Assembly: GCA_030549175.1 (NCBI GenBank)
Contig: JAUKUA010000001.1
Location: forward strand, 7,254,001-7,318,000
Source: Lasiosphaeris hirsuta
Taxonomy: Eukaryota > Ascomycota > Sordariomycetes > Sordariales > Lasiosphaeriaceae
DNA length: 64,000 nt
Reading direction: 5' to 3'
Position numbers and translations under genes: made by a program. The notes under the pieces were generated by a model. It made no database searches. It worked only from the letters and a program-made list of their open reading frames with translations, and was not told the DNA's origin. The stretch's first letter is position 1. The number at the start of each line of letters is the position of its first letter. This document shows, piece by piece, positions 21,121-33,087 of this stretch.

Positions 21121-23680
21121 CTTGTCAGGCGCTGGGTTTTGCAGTATTCCTTTCTCACGACGGGTACGGGGTTGGCGGCAGTAATAGGGGGAATGCGACC
21201 TCGCAGGAGTTGAAGCTTAGAATCTGTGCCTGGGGGAGGATGTATGAGGAAACTAAGGCGTCCCCGATCAGGTTTCGGGGTTGTGGTATTTCTAAGGTCT
21301 GAGTAGGCGCTCGAGAGTGATGCGCAGACTCGAGCTAAAGAGCAGGAACTCGGCGGGGGGAGCTTACTCAGGGGGACCCCGCCTCTGCCGTTCTTTCGCA
21401 GGAAGCGCTTCAGCAAGGGCGAGATCAAGAGGGGGCCCAGAATGGAGCTTGGGCCTGGGCTCGTGGGGTTAGGACCTCTAACATTGCACCAACTCCGAAC
21501 ATTCCGGCTAGCAATGGCAACTTCATCCCATGCACGGCGGCCTGGTCCTCCCGGGACAAACGCAAGTCTCCAGCGGTTGATAAGGCGGCATTCACGCAAA
21601 TGGCCCCTCGGAGCTGTTCGTTTGCGGAATTCGACCGAGAAGCGGTGCCCTCATCGCGATAGCTTAGCTAGCAGCGGGCGGCTTACATCGCAGCTTACCG
21701 CATGAGCTACGTACACCATAGTTACAGCACCTAACAATTCCGGATCTAAGCTTGTCGTAGCTTTTGCCAATGAGCAGCAGGACTGGCCCTGTATCGAGAG
21801 ATGTTTCGCCCAGTTGCTATTATCCCGGGCTGTCACATTGCAGCCCCAGGTCTCTTTGACTAGCGCTAGGTTGAAGCACCGGTGTGGTGCGGGCGGCGTG
21901 AGGGGCAGCGTGAGGGGCGGTCGGTTTCTTGCTCGGGGAAACGCTGAGAAGCCGGGCCAACTCAGGTGGTGTGGGCTGGCAACCGCGGGAGCACTTTACA
22001 CTCCACTTCTACCCTCTACATACTCGCAGCCCACCATGCCCACGCAGTAAACATTGCCCGTTGCCCGTTGCAGGATGTGTTGCACAAGTGTCTGGACTCT
22101 GGAAACAGTGCTGCCGCGCCCGATGGGATCCATGTGAGGATTCCATGGACAGCCCATGCGCAGATTGCTAAACCAAACAACAAAACTACTGGGCGCTGGG
22201 CTGGCAGCTTCTGTTGAGAAATGGTGGGGTTTGCATCGCACACATTATTGTTGGAGATGTGACGAGGTGACTTGAACTCCGTTTGAGATCAAGCTTTGTG
22301 ATGGTGGCCCTCCCTCAGCCCTTCCACAGCATCTCCGGCCAGAAATACCGCACCAACAGGCTGGACCACCTTGGTCTAGGCTTTTGGATTTCCTTCGGCG
22401 ACTTAATTTCCTCTTGTGCCTCTCTGATATACAGGCAAAAAGGATAGCGAGCGGAGATCCCAAGCTGGGCGCTGCGTAGTCTGCGCTGACGCCTTAAGGG
22501 CCCTGCCGGGAGAATTCCAATTGCTCCCCACGTCGCTAAGCGACCGAACGTAACGTCCGTTGGTTGTCCGTTGTCTCAATGGCGCATGGACACGCAAGTC
22601 TGGGCTAGAGCGTTTGGAGATCGGGAGATGCTATCTCATGGGAGACTTCCACAAAGCATAACCCAAAAAAAATTTGTTGACTAAGGTGTGATGTCTTTCC
22701 ATCTAGATCCGGATAGCAATCATAGGACAGGCTCATCAGTTCATCCAAAAGGCCAAGCCCGACAATCTGGAAATATGACAAAAGCCATTGCAATCCTTGT
22801 GCATGAGAAGAGTTCCAAGTTCGGCCATAAGGGCAGGAGGTGGAGGTTTGTATTTGCAATTGCAAGTTTCCATGGACGGGGGATCTTGTCCTTGAAAGTC
22901 ATCGATGGGTTTGCTCGGCAGGAAAGCTGACTTTTGTGCTGGAAACAGACAAACCTGCAGTTTGAGAATATTATATTGTTGGATTAGATGCGGGAACGTA
23001 CCTCCCCGCCGCACCGGACCTGCGATATCTCATCCGTGGTGATCTTAGAAAGGGAAAGCACTGCAGCTGCATGAGCTCGCCCCTCTCGTGGCGCTTGGGG
23101 AATGGCATCCTGGCCAACCCCCATCAGCCCAGGACCGTGATTAGCGATGCTTCTCTGGCAAACCACCAGCTTGGCTGCGAACACGCGGGCAGTTGTATGG
23201 GCTACGGTATATATAGGTGTAACTGAGGGGCAAGGGCTTACCAACTGTTGATTCTATTATCTTTGCTAAACAGGGTGAGAATGGATGTGGGGTACCCAAG
23301 TAGTTTGTTTACCCAGCGCCTTCGGGCATTGTTAGCGTGCTTCGGGATTGCACCACTGCATGTGGCTTCACCAGCCCTCACCGCCCAACAAATGATGGTG
23401 TGGCTCATGTGAGAGATACGCCACAAACCATTTGCCGAGCCTCGGGTAATCCTCGGCGCACGGAGCTCACGGGGCCACAAATTATCCGGACCGCAAATTC
23501 GCACCAAGCCCTACCGAATCCCACCACCCGCGAATTTTTGAATTTACTTGGGGTTCAGAAAGTGCAGAGCCACAACCACGACGTCGCCAAACGAAGGACT
23601 CCGGATCAGCAACAGTCTTGGAGACATATTGCTGAATTCGAGGAACTATTGATCAAGCGGAAACCCATCTCGCGATCAAG
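21121..23680. other. Divergent intergenic region zwf1/rpl33
   Basis: About 2.6 kb shared upstream DNA. The long frame 20853-21599 (-) overlaps the first zwf1 intron and is spurious. No element or RNA gene is recognised. Confidence 0.6.
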
Positions 23681-24424
23681 ATGCCTACCGAAGCCGGACA
23701 CAGACGTAAGCCTCCCACCATTTTCTTCGCGACATTTCAACCCTATTGTCGATTCGAGATGACCGCGACGCCAATTTTGGCGATTGACATTTCGACGCGT
23801 GCCCCTTTGCATTGAGTCTTGCTAACAGTTTATCTCTAGTTTACGTCAAGTGAGTACCGCCGCATCCCCTGCAACGATTCGATATCTCGACACGGCTGCG
23901 ATTTGGAAATTGGTCGAGATCAATATAGAACACAACGACGACATGCTTGGGACAGCAGCTTGGGAGCCAAGTGCATAGGGAATTGGAAGGCTAACAGGAC
24001 TGCCATCTAGGGGACGCCACCTGAGCTACCAGCGTGGTCGTCATGTTACCCACGCCAAGACCAGCTTGATCAAGATCGAGGGCGTCGATGACACCCCCGC
24101 CGCCAAGTACGTTGCAGACCACGTTCCCTACTCCTGCGAGTACAGGCACTGACTTGGGAAACAGCTTCTATCTTGGCAAGAAGGTCGCCTATGTCTACCG
24201 GGGCCAGAAGGAGATCCGTGGCACCAAGATCCGCGTGATCTGGGGCAAGGTCACAAGGCCGCATGGTATGTTGCTCCGACGACATTCACGTGGATAGCCA
24301 GAACAGCGTAGACTAACTTATGACAGGCAACTCCGGCGTCGTCCGCGCAAAGTTCGCCAACCCCCTCCCCGCAAAGTCTTTCGGCGCTTCTGTTCGCATC
24401 ATGCTCTACCCCTCCTCGATATAA
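23681..24424 (+). CDS. rpl33: 60S ribosomal protein eL33 (L35Ae family)
   Basis: Structural protein of the large ribosomal subunit. Five exons: 23681-23705, 23840-23849, 24011-24106, 24165-24265 and 24327-24424, giving 109 residues (yeast Rpl33 is 107). The joined protein contains the L35Ae signature: [49 protein letters not shown]. Exon 2 is only 10 nt and supplies LYVK together with its neighbours. Intron 1 (134 bp) has a GCTAAC branch point; intron 2 is 161 bp. Many early introns are typical of fungal ribosomal protein genes. I saw no C/D or H/ACA snoRNA boxes in the larger introns. Confidence 0.95.
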
Positions 24425-27400
24425 GGGAATGGTGTAGGCCGGAGTTCGGTGGTAAAGATGGTTTATGATTTCGGTGCATAAGGGGTTAGTCAAGGACTCT
24501 ACACGAGCACCTTGCTTCTAGCAAACAAATCAAGGCTATACCAAAATATGACAAGGCCATTGAGGATCCGCGATTATGGGTGCAAGATGGTGGTTCATTG
24601 ATGAAGAAGTTCGAGGCTGCTTCGTGGAAAGATTGGCGGCTTCCAGTGTTAAAAAATAACAAAATGGCCAGCCTGGGCTAATCTTTCAATCACAGGCCAC
24701 CGCCACTTGCATCTCCCTGGTTGCCGTAGGAAAACATGGGCGGCCGAATGTCCTACTGCCAAAAGTCCCCCAGATCCATTTTGAGCTTCCCTACATCCAA
24801 GGCCGACAGGTCGAGACTCTTGAGTCCCGAGTGTGCCGGCCAACTCCCTACTATAAAGTGACACGGCTATAAAGCGGACGAATCTTGGTCGTGGAGGCGA
24901 GGCAGTGACCTCCGTGCCTCCTGATCGCGCTCACATTAGGGATGCGATAAAGTACTGCTAGCACGGGACGGATCGCATCTCCCCACACCCAGAACTAGCT
25001 ACTAGATCACGATAAAGCAAGCGCATTCGTCCGCGCATTTCTCGTGTTATTCTGTTCTTACTTTTTCGGAGACGCTGTATCACACCGGGCCACACGAACC
25101 GGGGAGCGTGTACGCCGGCACTAGTAGGCAACGTTCGGGACTTGGAGGTTCAGCGGACAGTTACAGTCCCGATGCGTTGGGGGAGGGTAAGATGTATAGG
25201 GTTCGACGTGAGGACGATGCGTCGGGAGGTGATGCTGGGGGGAGGTGATACTGGGGGGGGGGGGGGGGGGGTGAGTTGAGGCGGGTATGGTATGGGGCTG
25301 TATGGGATTGGCTGTGGGGTTGGGAGGTGAGCTTATGGGGACGTTTTGTTGGCGAGAGGACTGCCTGTGAGAGGGATATATATAAGATGGGATCTGTTTC
25401 GAACGCTGGATAGGAGGGGAAGAGCCGACATTGGTCTACATTGCGATTTTGCAGGGTAAGCAGTCTCAGGAGGACCAAACCTTGAGGTTCGGGCCATGTC
25501 TTCTGCTTTGAAGGCCTGAGAGGCCCCTTCTTCACCATCCACCCATCAGCGTGCCAAATGTAGCACTTACACTAGGAATGCGGCAGTCTTGGGGAAACAA
25601 ACATGTACGGATACACCGGAAGCCATTGGGAGGGGTAGTCTGTGCCCAGCCCGATGGGCAGGGGGTCTCTTTCGAATTGTCAGATTATCTCGGCCCATGG
25701 CTCCGAATCAACTCCCACTGGCTACGGAATCGTCAAACATCAAACATCAAACGGGGTGGCTTCCACATCTCCTGACTTCCCCGCGACAGCCGTGAGGTTG
25801 CAGCGCATCGATCGATTGGCGGCTGACCTGTTCAGTCAAGCAAATACGCCTTGAAGGACAGGCTATGGTAGGATAGATAGGTTGCGGAGGGCGGGTTACT
25901 ATGTTGATGAAAACCGAGCATGAGATGCAGCCACCGACTTACCAACCAGCCTTATACTACCAAGTCCCACATAGGCTCCCACATAGGCTCTTATAAGCTT
26001 TCCCTAGTATGGTTGGCGATCAAATAGGAACGGAGCGAGATTACCTACTGAGGGCAGGAAAGGGATGCCGAAAATGAAACATAATTTACGAACTTGCTTT
26101 TCTGTGCCTCTTTCCGATATTGCGGCGAAGAATAAATCGGGTTTTCAGGTTCATGGAAAAACCATGCCGGCAAGTGTCCGAGCCAGTGATAGGGCCTCAT
26201 GCTTCCTTGCTTGTGTGCGCCGGACCCCTCGGTTTGATCTTGATTGCAACCGCACCTGCAGCAACGCTTCCAGGTTTTGGGTCGCAGCGATAAGGAGGGT
26301 AGGATAGCTCGTTGGCCCAGACGTGCTAGCTCACACTTCGTCCCTCGGGAAACGAGCTTGCAAAGCGCCCGGACGGACTGCTCCTCGATCCAGACCGCAA
26401 GAGAGAGAGAAGGGAAAAACAGCCAGCAAACTCCGTAGGGTGAGACTCGCCAGACATTTCATTATGCCGGAGAGCTGGTTCGAGGTGATGAAGTCTGTAA
26501 GCTGGCGATCAGCGGCCCATTGCGGTTGATTGCTATAATAGGATTGGTATCTCGTAGTAGCCCTATACCCGCATTTGTATAGCTGTGGAGTTAGTGAGAA
26601 TGAGGTGTTGCCCCTTTGGCTGAGCGGACGTCATCACTGAAAGATCGACCGCTCATTATGAGCAGAAAAGGGCCTCGGCCCGGGAGAGCACTCCGAGGGG
26701 TGTCAACTACAAGACACGAAGCTCGAGGTGCGGTCTCACTCGCGTGTCTCGTAGCTCGCATCTTGAGGCCAGCGAGGCCAGTGATGTTCACCGGAGGCTC
26801 CTTGGTGGATCGTGTGCTGCGATCGAGTTTTAAGATTTATGGGACGGGCTCCCGTCTCCGTCTAAAGTGCGTGCAGCTTGTCGGGGAGAGTTGAAACGGC
26901 CTGAGGGTAGATCATCGGCTTGAGCACCTGAATGACACATGCCAAGGAGGAATATGCACCTTGGGACTTCGATAGAAGCGGCTTCCTTGTGCAGTGTAGC
27001 AGAACTAGGTACGGTAGGAGCAAGGTACTTCGCAGTTGCCCTGTCGTGCAATCCATCCCTGGCTTCCCATCGCAAGACACATGATACTGCGCTCGGGGTG
27101 AGCAACAACAGGCGACGGGGAGTTCGCGAGGAATGGGAAATTCACTCTAGGTGGTGTGGGGGGCTGTTCCTGTCGTTCTCCATTTTCGCCCTTGCAATTG
27201 CGTGTTCCGTTCGAGGCGCAGTCGCCCGTATCCCGGGACTTGGCTCAACTCGGGTGCCCGCCTGCTACCCGCGCTGTTGCCAACCTGCCCTCTCCGGGGT
27301 TCGTAGTGGGCGATGGCGAGGAATAGAGAGCGGAAGCGAGGGGGAGGCGAGCCATGGCACCTGTGTGCGCCCCGTGTTGACACAGCTGGATAGTGCTGTG

Positions 27401-29382
27401 CCGTGCTCAAGTTGTTCTCTGGGTAGCCGCAGATCGCGAGGTGCCGTGGGTTGCCTCGTTCCTCACTCCTTGCGGCCTGTCGCCACCGGGGGCAGAGCGA
27501 TTAGGTCGATTATGGAGGTCGATGATACGTGCGGGGTCTGCCCCCATCGACATATGGGATGCTCGTATAGGCTGGCCTGGCTGGCCTGGCAGGCAGGATT
27601 GGATTGGAGACTTGTGCCAAAACCTGTCAGTAAACAGAAAGCCCGCCTGAGGCCTGGACACCGGACTACAACGCGAATCAGGGCCCGTCTCTCCACTCTC
27701 CCGCAACCAGCAACAGCAGCTTCATGCACGACCTCGACACTTCCACGCGGCCTGCTGCTTGTTCTGCATCCGGATCGAATCATTCTTAAAGGAATCCAGA
27801 GACCCGCCACATACTTTTTATCCACCCTCTTACATTTTTGAACCTTTTGGGCTTTTGGGCATCCCAGCGTGGCCCCTTATCTCCAGACTATCTGCGCCTC
27901 ATACCCAGTACCACTGCTTGCACGCAGTACTTCCAATTCGATATTTCACGCTCCGACCGATTTGCTTGTCGACATTTTGAGCGCTTTCTCGTCCTTGTTA
28001 CGCATGCCTAGCCGCATGTCCCGTTCTCGTGTTCTGCTGCATTCTTAATCAAGAGCTTAGTCAATTGATTAAACAAAACCTTTTGCCGGCACAATCCAAT
28101 CGGTAAGCCCAATTCCTGCCGCATTGGCTGCCTTGTGCTGCAGCTGTCTTGCAGCTCGAATGCTGCATCGTCCAAGTGCGGTGCGCTGGCTGCTTGGAGG
28201 GCCGGCTAGAAAAAGACTCAGTCACTGACACAGATTTATAGTCTGCAGACGTCACGTCAGTCACGCATCAAGGCCGAGCTTGCTGAGTTTGCTGCGCTGA
28301 GCCTCGAACAGCACGACCGCATCAAAGAGTCGAACAAAACACCGAAGTTTGGAAAGGCGACCAAACCGCCAGACCGCCCAAACACGCTCAAGGGCCCCCT
28401 GCCTGGCCTTTGACGCCCAGAACGCCCTGTGGAGTCACTGGACTGACGTCAGTGAGTGGGCACACTGGAGTGGGAAAAAAGGAATTTGGGTTACGCGGCA
28501 ATCCCCCACAGAGAGGCGCTCGGTGCTTTCTGGGGTAGTTGAAGAAAGCTTCTCAATCACATTGGATCAACGTGGAATCGGAAGCAGACCTCTTGGTCGG
28601 CTCGCGAGACCCAAAACAAAACCCGTCGGGCTCGGCACCAGGAAATTTGTCCAACAGCTTGCTCTTTGCTAGGCAACGTGTGCTGGCTAAAAGGCGCCAA
28701 GCAACCGCTCTGGAACTACAGCCCGGAGCGCTGTCCCAAGAAGTCGCCCCTTGTCAGTGTTTGCGTATGCGTCCATGTCTTGTCTCGCCCTGCCAGCAAG
28801 CCAGCTAATGATTTCCTGCAGCAGGCGTAAAAGAGGGCCCTCTCTTGTTCTCGCTAGGCAACCTGGCCGTTTTTTTTTGTTTTTTTTTTTTTGTTTCGCT
28901 GCCCCCGCATTCATCGTCTCACACGTTATTTCGGGACACCCCCCAGCGCCTGGAAGAGCCAGGGAGCGATACGGTGCCTTGATTTTTGGCAATCCTGCGA
29001 CAGACTTTCGTGGGTCCACCAGTGCTGCACAGATCTGAGATTGGCAACAGCCCACACCCTAGTGTAGTCCACCTCGCACCCACAGGCCACCCAACCTCCA
29101 CGGCCCACTCTGAGCGCATCTGGGTCCATCTGGCTCGCATCTGTTTGGCAGCTCCAGAGCTATCGTTGCTGCCGCCACTCATCACTCTTTGCGCCCGTCG
29201 TCAAAAGTCGAAACCACGAGCTGCGCACTTGCGATTCGCATCCCCGCGATCAGCATCGACCAGTCTTGTCTCGCCCTGTCCTGCCTGCCACATCACGGAC
29301 CTCCTATCCACGCCCTGCGGCGCCAACTCAAAGAAGTAAAGAGTAACCGCAATAAAAGTGTCGCGCCTCCCCGTCTGACACC
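24425..29382. other. Gene-poor region
   Basis: About 5 kb without a supportable protein gene. The longest frame, 26939-27841 (+, 300 codons), has patternless composition. The final 1.5 kb is rich in pyrimidines and may include a long leader of the DUF2406 gene. Contains a G19 run at 25253-25271, a 14-bp direct repeat near 25967-25992 and T-runs near 28869-28892. No tRNA, rRNA or transposon signature was found. Confidence 0.55.
25253..25271. repeat. G19 homopolymer in a G-rich tract
   Basis: Nineteen consecutive G, preceded by GGGGGGAGG and other G-runs, a sequence able to form G-quadruplexes on the + strand. It is also a place where read errors in run length are likely. Confidence 0.9.
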
Positions 29383-30837
29383 ATGGCGACTTCAAACGAC
29401 CTCCCGCCTGCCCCTCCTCACCACCAGCAGCAGCAGTACGGGCAAGCCCAGCCCCAGTACCAACCTCAGTATCAGCAATCGCAGCACCTGCCGGCGCCCC
29501 ACAACAAGTCACACCCGCCTGTCACCCAGCAACGGCCGGCGACCCAAACGCGCAAGTCTAGGAGCTTCAGTTTTCGGTCAGACAAGTCCCACGGATCCAA
29601 CGGCAACAACACTACCAGCCAAAAGCAAGACTTGCACGAAACCTCGGCTGAGAAGGAGGCCAAGCGGTTACATAGCAAGGCGGACCCCACCCTGGCCATG
29701 AACGAGGCTGAACCAGGTGCGTTGCGCGTTTCCCGGCTTGCTTCCCACACGTTTTACTAACAAGATATAGCTGAGGTGGCCGCTTCGGGGAAGTCATCCC
29801 TTGCCCCCCTGCGGAGCATACAGCACAAAGACGCATTTGGCAACCCAATTGGTATGGATACAGCTCAATTACTTAACGCCGCTTGAATCTGGAGCTAATC
29901 GTGACCGTAGCCGATCCAGATCGTTCTAATCCAACCCGTAGCCGGTGGGAACGCCCATTAGACACCATTCGGAGCTTCGAGGCTGCGATTGACGGAGGCT
30001 ACCCGAGCAGTCGGAGATCAATCCTACGTTCAGATTCCGAATCGGTCGCATGGGGGAATAACCGGAGGAGCAGCTATTATGGTGGCAGTAGGCACTTCCT
30101 TTACAACCAATAACGGATGATATGGACACTGACTTCTTATAGACGGCAATGGTGGTCGGTTTTCACATGACAGTTACTACGGCAGTCGACCACCCTCTAT
30201 GATGTACGGCGGGCAGGGCGACAACAGCCAGTACGACTTGCGGCAAGGTGGAAGGCGAGATACGTTCCATGACCCACAACATCACGGGCCTGGCCCATCG
30301 CATACTCCGGGGCCACGGGGCCCGCCTATGCGAGGGTACCCTAGGACTGGATCCGAGCCGCAATTCGCTCCTCCCCAAAGGCAACTAAATCCTAACGAGT
30401 ACGCGATCCCCAACAACCACCGATCCTATGAGACCGTCACAACGGCGTCGGGGAGCGGCACATCAGCCGAGCCATCAGGGTACCAAACCGATCCCACGAG
30501 CAGCGACAATAGTTCTGTCGAGCGCATGCAAGCAGTCCCCAAACGGCAACCAGAGCCGGTAAACGACTATGGTATCGGCTTCACCCAACCCGCCACGTAC
30601 CAACCGCCACCGTTCGTGATGGGGATGGGTGGATCGAGGAACGGCGCCCAGCAACAACAAGTTAGCGGCGCGCTCAATTATAATAATGGGGGGGGACCGG
30701 CTCCGCCGCCGGTGCCGCAGAAGGGTCCGACGATGATTATAAGGAAACCATCGGCGGCCGATCATGTCCAGCAGCGGCCAGCGGCGCCGGAGAAGCGCAA
30801 GAGTTGGTTTGCGCGCCGTTTCAGCAAGAATGGTTAA
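29383..30837 (+). CDS. DUF2406 fungal protein, low-complexity
   Basis: Function not established; the DUF2406 family is fungal (yeast Ymr295c type). Exons 29383-29716, 29771-29851, 29911-30087 and 30143-30837 give 428 residues, with introns of 54, 59 and 55 bp. The domain core is clear once spliced: KADPTLAMNEAEP, LAPLRSIQHKDAFGNPI, then ADPDRSNPTRSRWERPLDTI and RSFEAAIDG. The N-terminus (about 1-45) is Gln/Pro-rich, the middle has Gly/Tyr/Ser stretches, and the C-terminus is basic and aromatic (KRKSWFARRFSKNG), which could bind membrane (inference). The third donor (gtaggc) is weak, so the junction around residue 197 is the least sure. It converges on vma21. Confidence 0.85.
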
Positions 30838-31810
30838 TTAGCTGTGTACTCGTGGGCTAATGAAGAGTTCAAGCGACCACAACTACGAGCAAATTTTCTG
30901 GCCTTTCTTGGCACTTTTTCTTTTGTCTTTCGGTTTTTTTTTTGGTGATCTTGCGATACCCGACATCCTCGACCATCTGACGTGCTAGGGAATCAGCAGA
31001 TTATGCTCAGAGGCGTGTGCGGGTTGGCTGATAACCTCCCCTTCGAGTTAGGAGGCGGTGGGGCTGGCCTCAAGGAGGGCGAACTGCTCCTAGAGCAGAA
31101 AAGTGGCGGTGGCATTATTCACGATGGAGAATCAGCCCGGGGACTGGGCTGGGTTACGTTGGGCACTACTTCAACGAGGAACGTTTCCTGAGACTTCCTC
31201 TTGCGGTGTCGATGGGGACACTGCAAGAAGGCGAGGGCAACGTATTACGAAATTTGGAAGGGGGGGTTGGCGATGCGGGATTCCATGTGTGCATAATGAA
31301 GAGGGTTATGTCGGGATGAGAGTAGATGGTCTGGATGGGCGGTTGGTGGTGGTTGAGGTCCCTCTGCTGCTAATTACATGTCCTTATGTTTCTCGAGTTG
31401 TTTTTTTTATGAGTATTGACAGTGGGGATATATACTGCGAGACACATCCAAGGCAGATGTAGGTTGGAGAATTACAGATGTGTTGTTTGCTGGGCGATCT
31501 GGCGCCGTTTCATTACATGTTATCCGGCATTCGTCCGGTTTTTGGGGGCTAGTGAGGGTGATGTGCTGCCCGTTTGATGTGGCGGGGAGTGACGGTGGTC
31601 ATTGTTGGTACCGTTCGAACTTAATGAGTGGTAGTTATTGGATAGCATATCATCAGTGCTGGTATCGAGGCGGACCAGTCTACGAGTCAGACTGCGTTGG
31701 CTTGCCACTAGTACGAATAGTAGTGCCTGAGGGTCTGGTTGATGGCATCATAGAGATGCCATGGTACAAAGCCAGATTAGAGTACAATATAAACTGATAC
31801 AACGTCGTTT
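30838..31810. other. Intergenic, convergent 3' ends
   Basis: Holds the 3' UTRs of the DUF2406 and vma21 genes. Small frames 31103-31462 and 31480-31797 have no features. Confidence 0.6.
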
Positions 31811-32359
31811 TCAACGGGATTTCTTTGCTTCTTTAGCTTGCTCCGCAAGCTGTTCTGACTGGTCTTCCCGCATTGCGGCAACGATGTAGGCGACTAGGAC
31901 CACGTTGGCCATGATGGCTGCGAGAGCACCGGCGAATGTGGAGTTGCCTGTCGTATGATTAGATTAGGATGTCTTAGGCTGTGATGAAAGAGCTGCACGT
32001 TTTCTCTGTGTGGAGGGGGTGAGGAGTTTGGATGAAGAGGGGGTTGGTTGTAAGCAGTCACGAGTGAGATAAACACAGAGAAAGGCGGCTCTCACCCTTG
32101 AACAGATTATCAACTGTCAGAAAGTATGACCCGATTGGGACTACTATCATGGCGAAGGTGAAGACTAGGAGCTTGACGATGACACCCCTTGAGGAGGTTA
32201 TGTTAGTTGAGGGTTCTGGGAGTGAGTGTTTGAGTGAGAAACACACATGGGCACCGCAGGTGCGATGTCGGACTTCTCGCCAGCCGCGGGGCTGAAGTCA
32301 GTCCGCTCATCCTTTTCGAGGATGGACTTTTCCTGCGAGATGATTCTGCGGGTGGCCAT
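31811..32359 (-). CDS. vma21: V-ATPase assembly integral membrane protein Vma21
   Basis: ER chaperone that assembles the Vo sector of the vacuolar proton pump and cycles to the Golgi (family knowledge). Exons 32359-32247, 32187-32096 and 31947-31811 give 113 residues; introns are 59 and 148 bp. The N-terminus MATRRIISQEKSILEKDERT is strongly family-like. Two hydrophobic segments (about 40-58, VKLLVFTFAMIVVPIGSYF, and about 72-91, GALAAIMANVVLVAYIVAAM) match the two-pass topology. It ends in KKSR, a KKXX-type ER retrieval signal. No single open frame spans the gene, so it is easy to miss. Its start is 728 bp from the divergent fun30 start. Confidence 0.93.
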
Positions 32360-33087
32360 GATGGCAGTGGTGGGTATGGTGTTGGGTGTTGGGGAGGAAG
32401 AGCAAAATGGAGTCTGGAATACGTCTTTGCTTTCACAAACGCCCACTCGAGTCTTTTACGCTGGACAGGAGTGACTGGAGCAAAGAGGAGCACAATGCCA
32501 ATGGATCGACAACGCTATTTTGGTATATATGCAGGACCACGAGGGGATGTTTCCACCGTCAAGTCCTTTGATTTGAGATGAATTCGGTGTTGCAGCAATT
32601 GAGCAGGCTATTGAGTTGACTGGCAATGGAGGAAGTGGGAATGATGGCACAGTGCACTTCTTCAACTCCCACTGCCCACGTGGCAGCGTGGGGACCTTCC
32701 GTCGCGTCGACCGCCAAAATTTCCTTGCGTGTCGCGTAGAGTGGGGCTTGCAGCTGCCCTGCGAACCCTTAGGTTTACCTCTGGAAACATCGGATCCTCG
32801 ACCTTTCTCCGATTCCCATTCCTGACCGGGCAGGAGCTATTAATTTGCAGACAACAACCAAGAGGGGAAGGCTAACTTCAAGCACTTCCACTCTCGAGCC
32901 GCCAGACACTATTTGTGCTGATACTCTTTTTCGTTTACCCTCGCTCATCGAATTGCGCTCTTCGCTTTCGCATTGTTGATGACGGGCAAATCGACTGCTC
33001 ATAGCACCAAAGCCTCAACTCGCTTCTCTGCCTGAACCTGGGCGGTTTGCCTCTATATTTCTGCTGTGACTAGTCAATCGCCCCGCG
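32360..33087. promoter_or_regulatory. Bidirectional promoter region vma21/fun30
   Basis: 728 bp between two divergent start codons. Pyrimidine-rich stretches precede the fun30 start. No specific binding site could be assigned. Confidence 0.5.

Noticed and set aside
20853..21599. 248-codon minus-strand frame
   Set aside because: Overlaps zwf1 exons 1-2 and its 216-bp intron out of frame; explained by the real gene.
23850..24010. Intron-hosted snoRNA in rpl33
   Set aside because: No RUGAUGA/CUGA boxes and no H/ACA arrangement were visible in the 161-bp or 134-bp introns.
26939..27841. 300-codon open frame (+)
   Set aside because: Residue composition is patternless (many Cys, Arg, Ser), no domain, no clear start context, and overlapping frames on the other strand are as long. 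Likely chance in GC-rich DNA.
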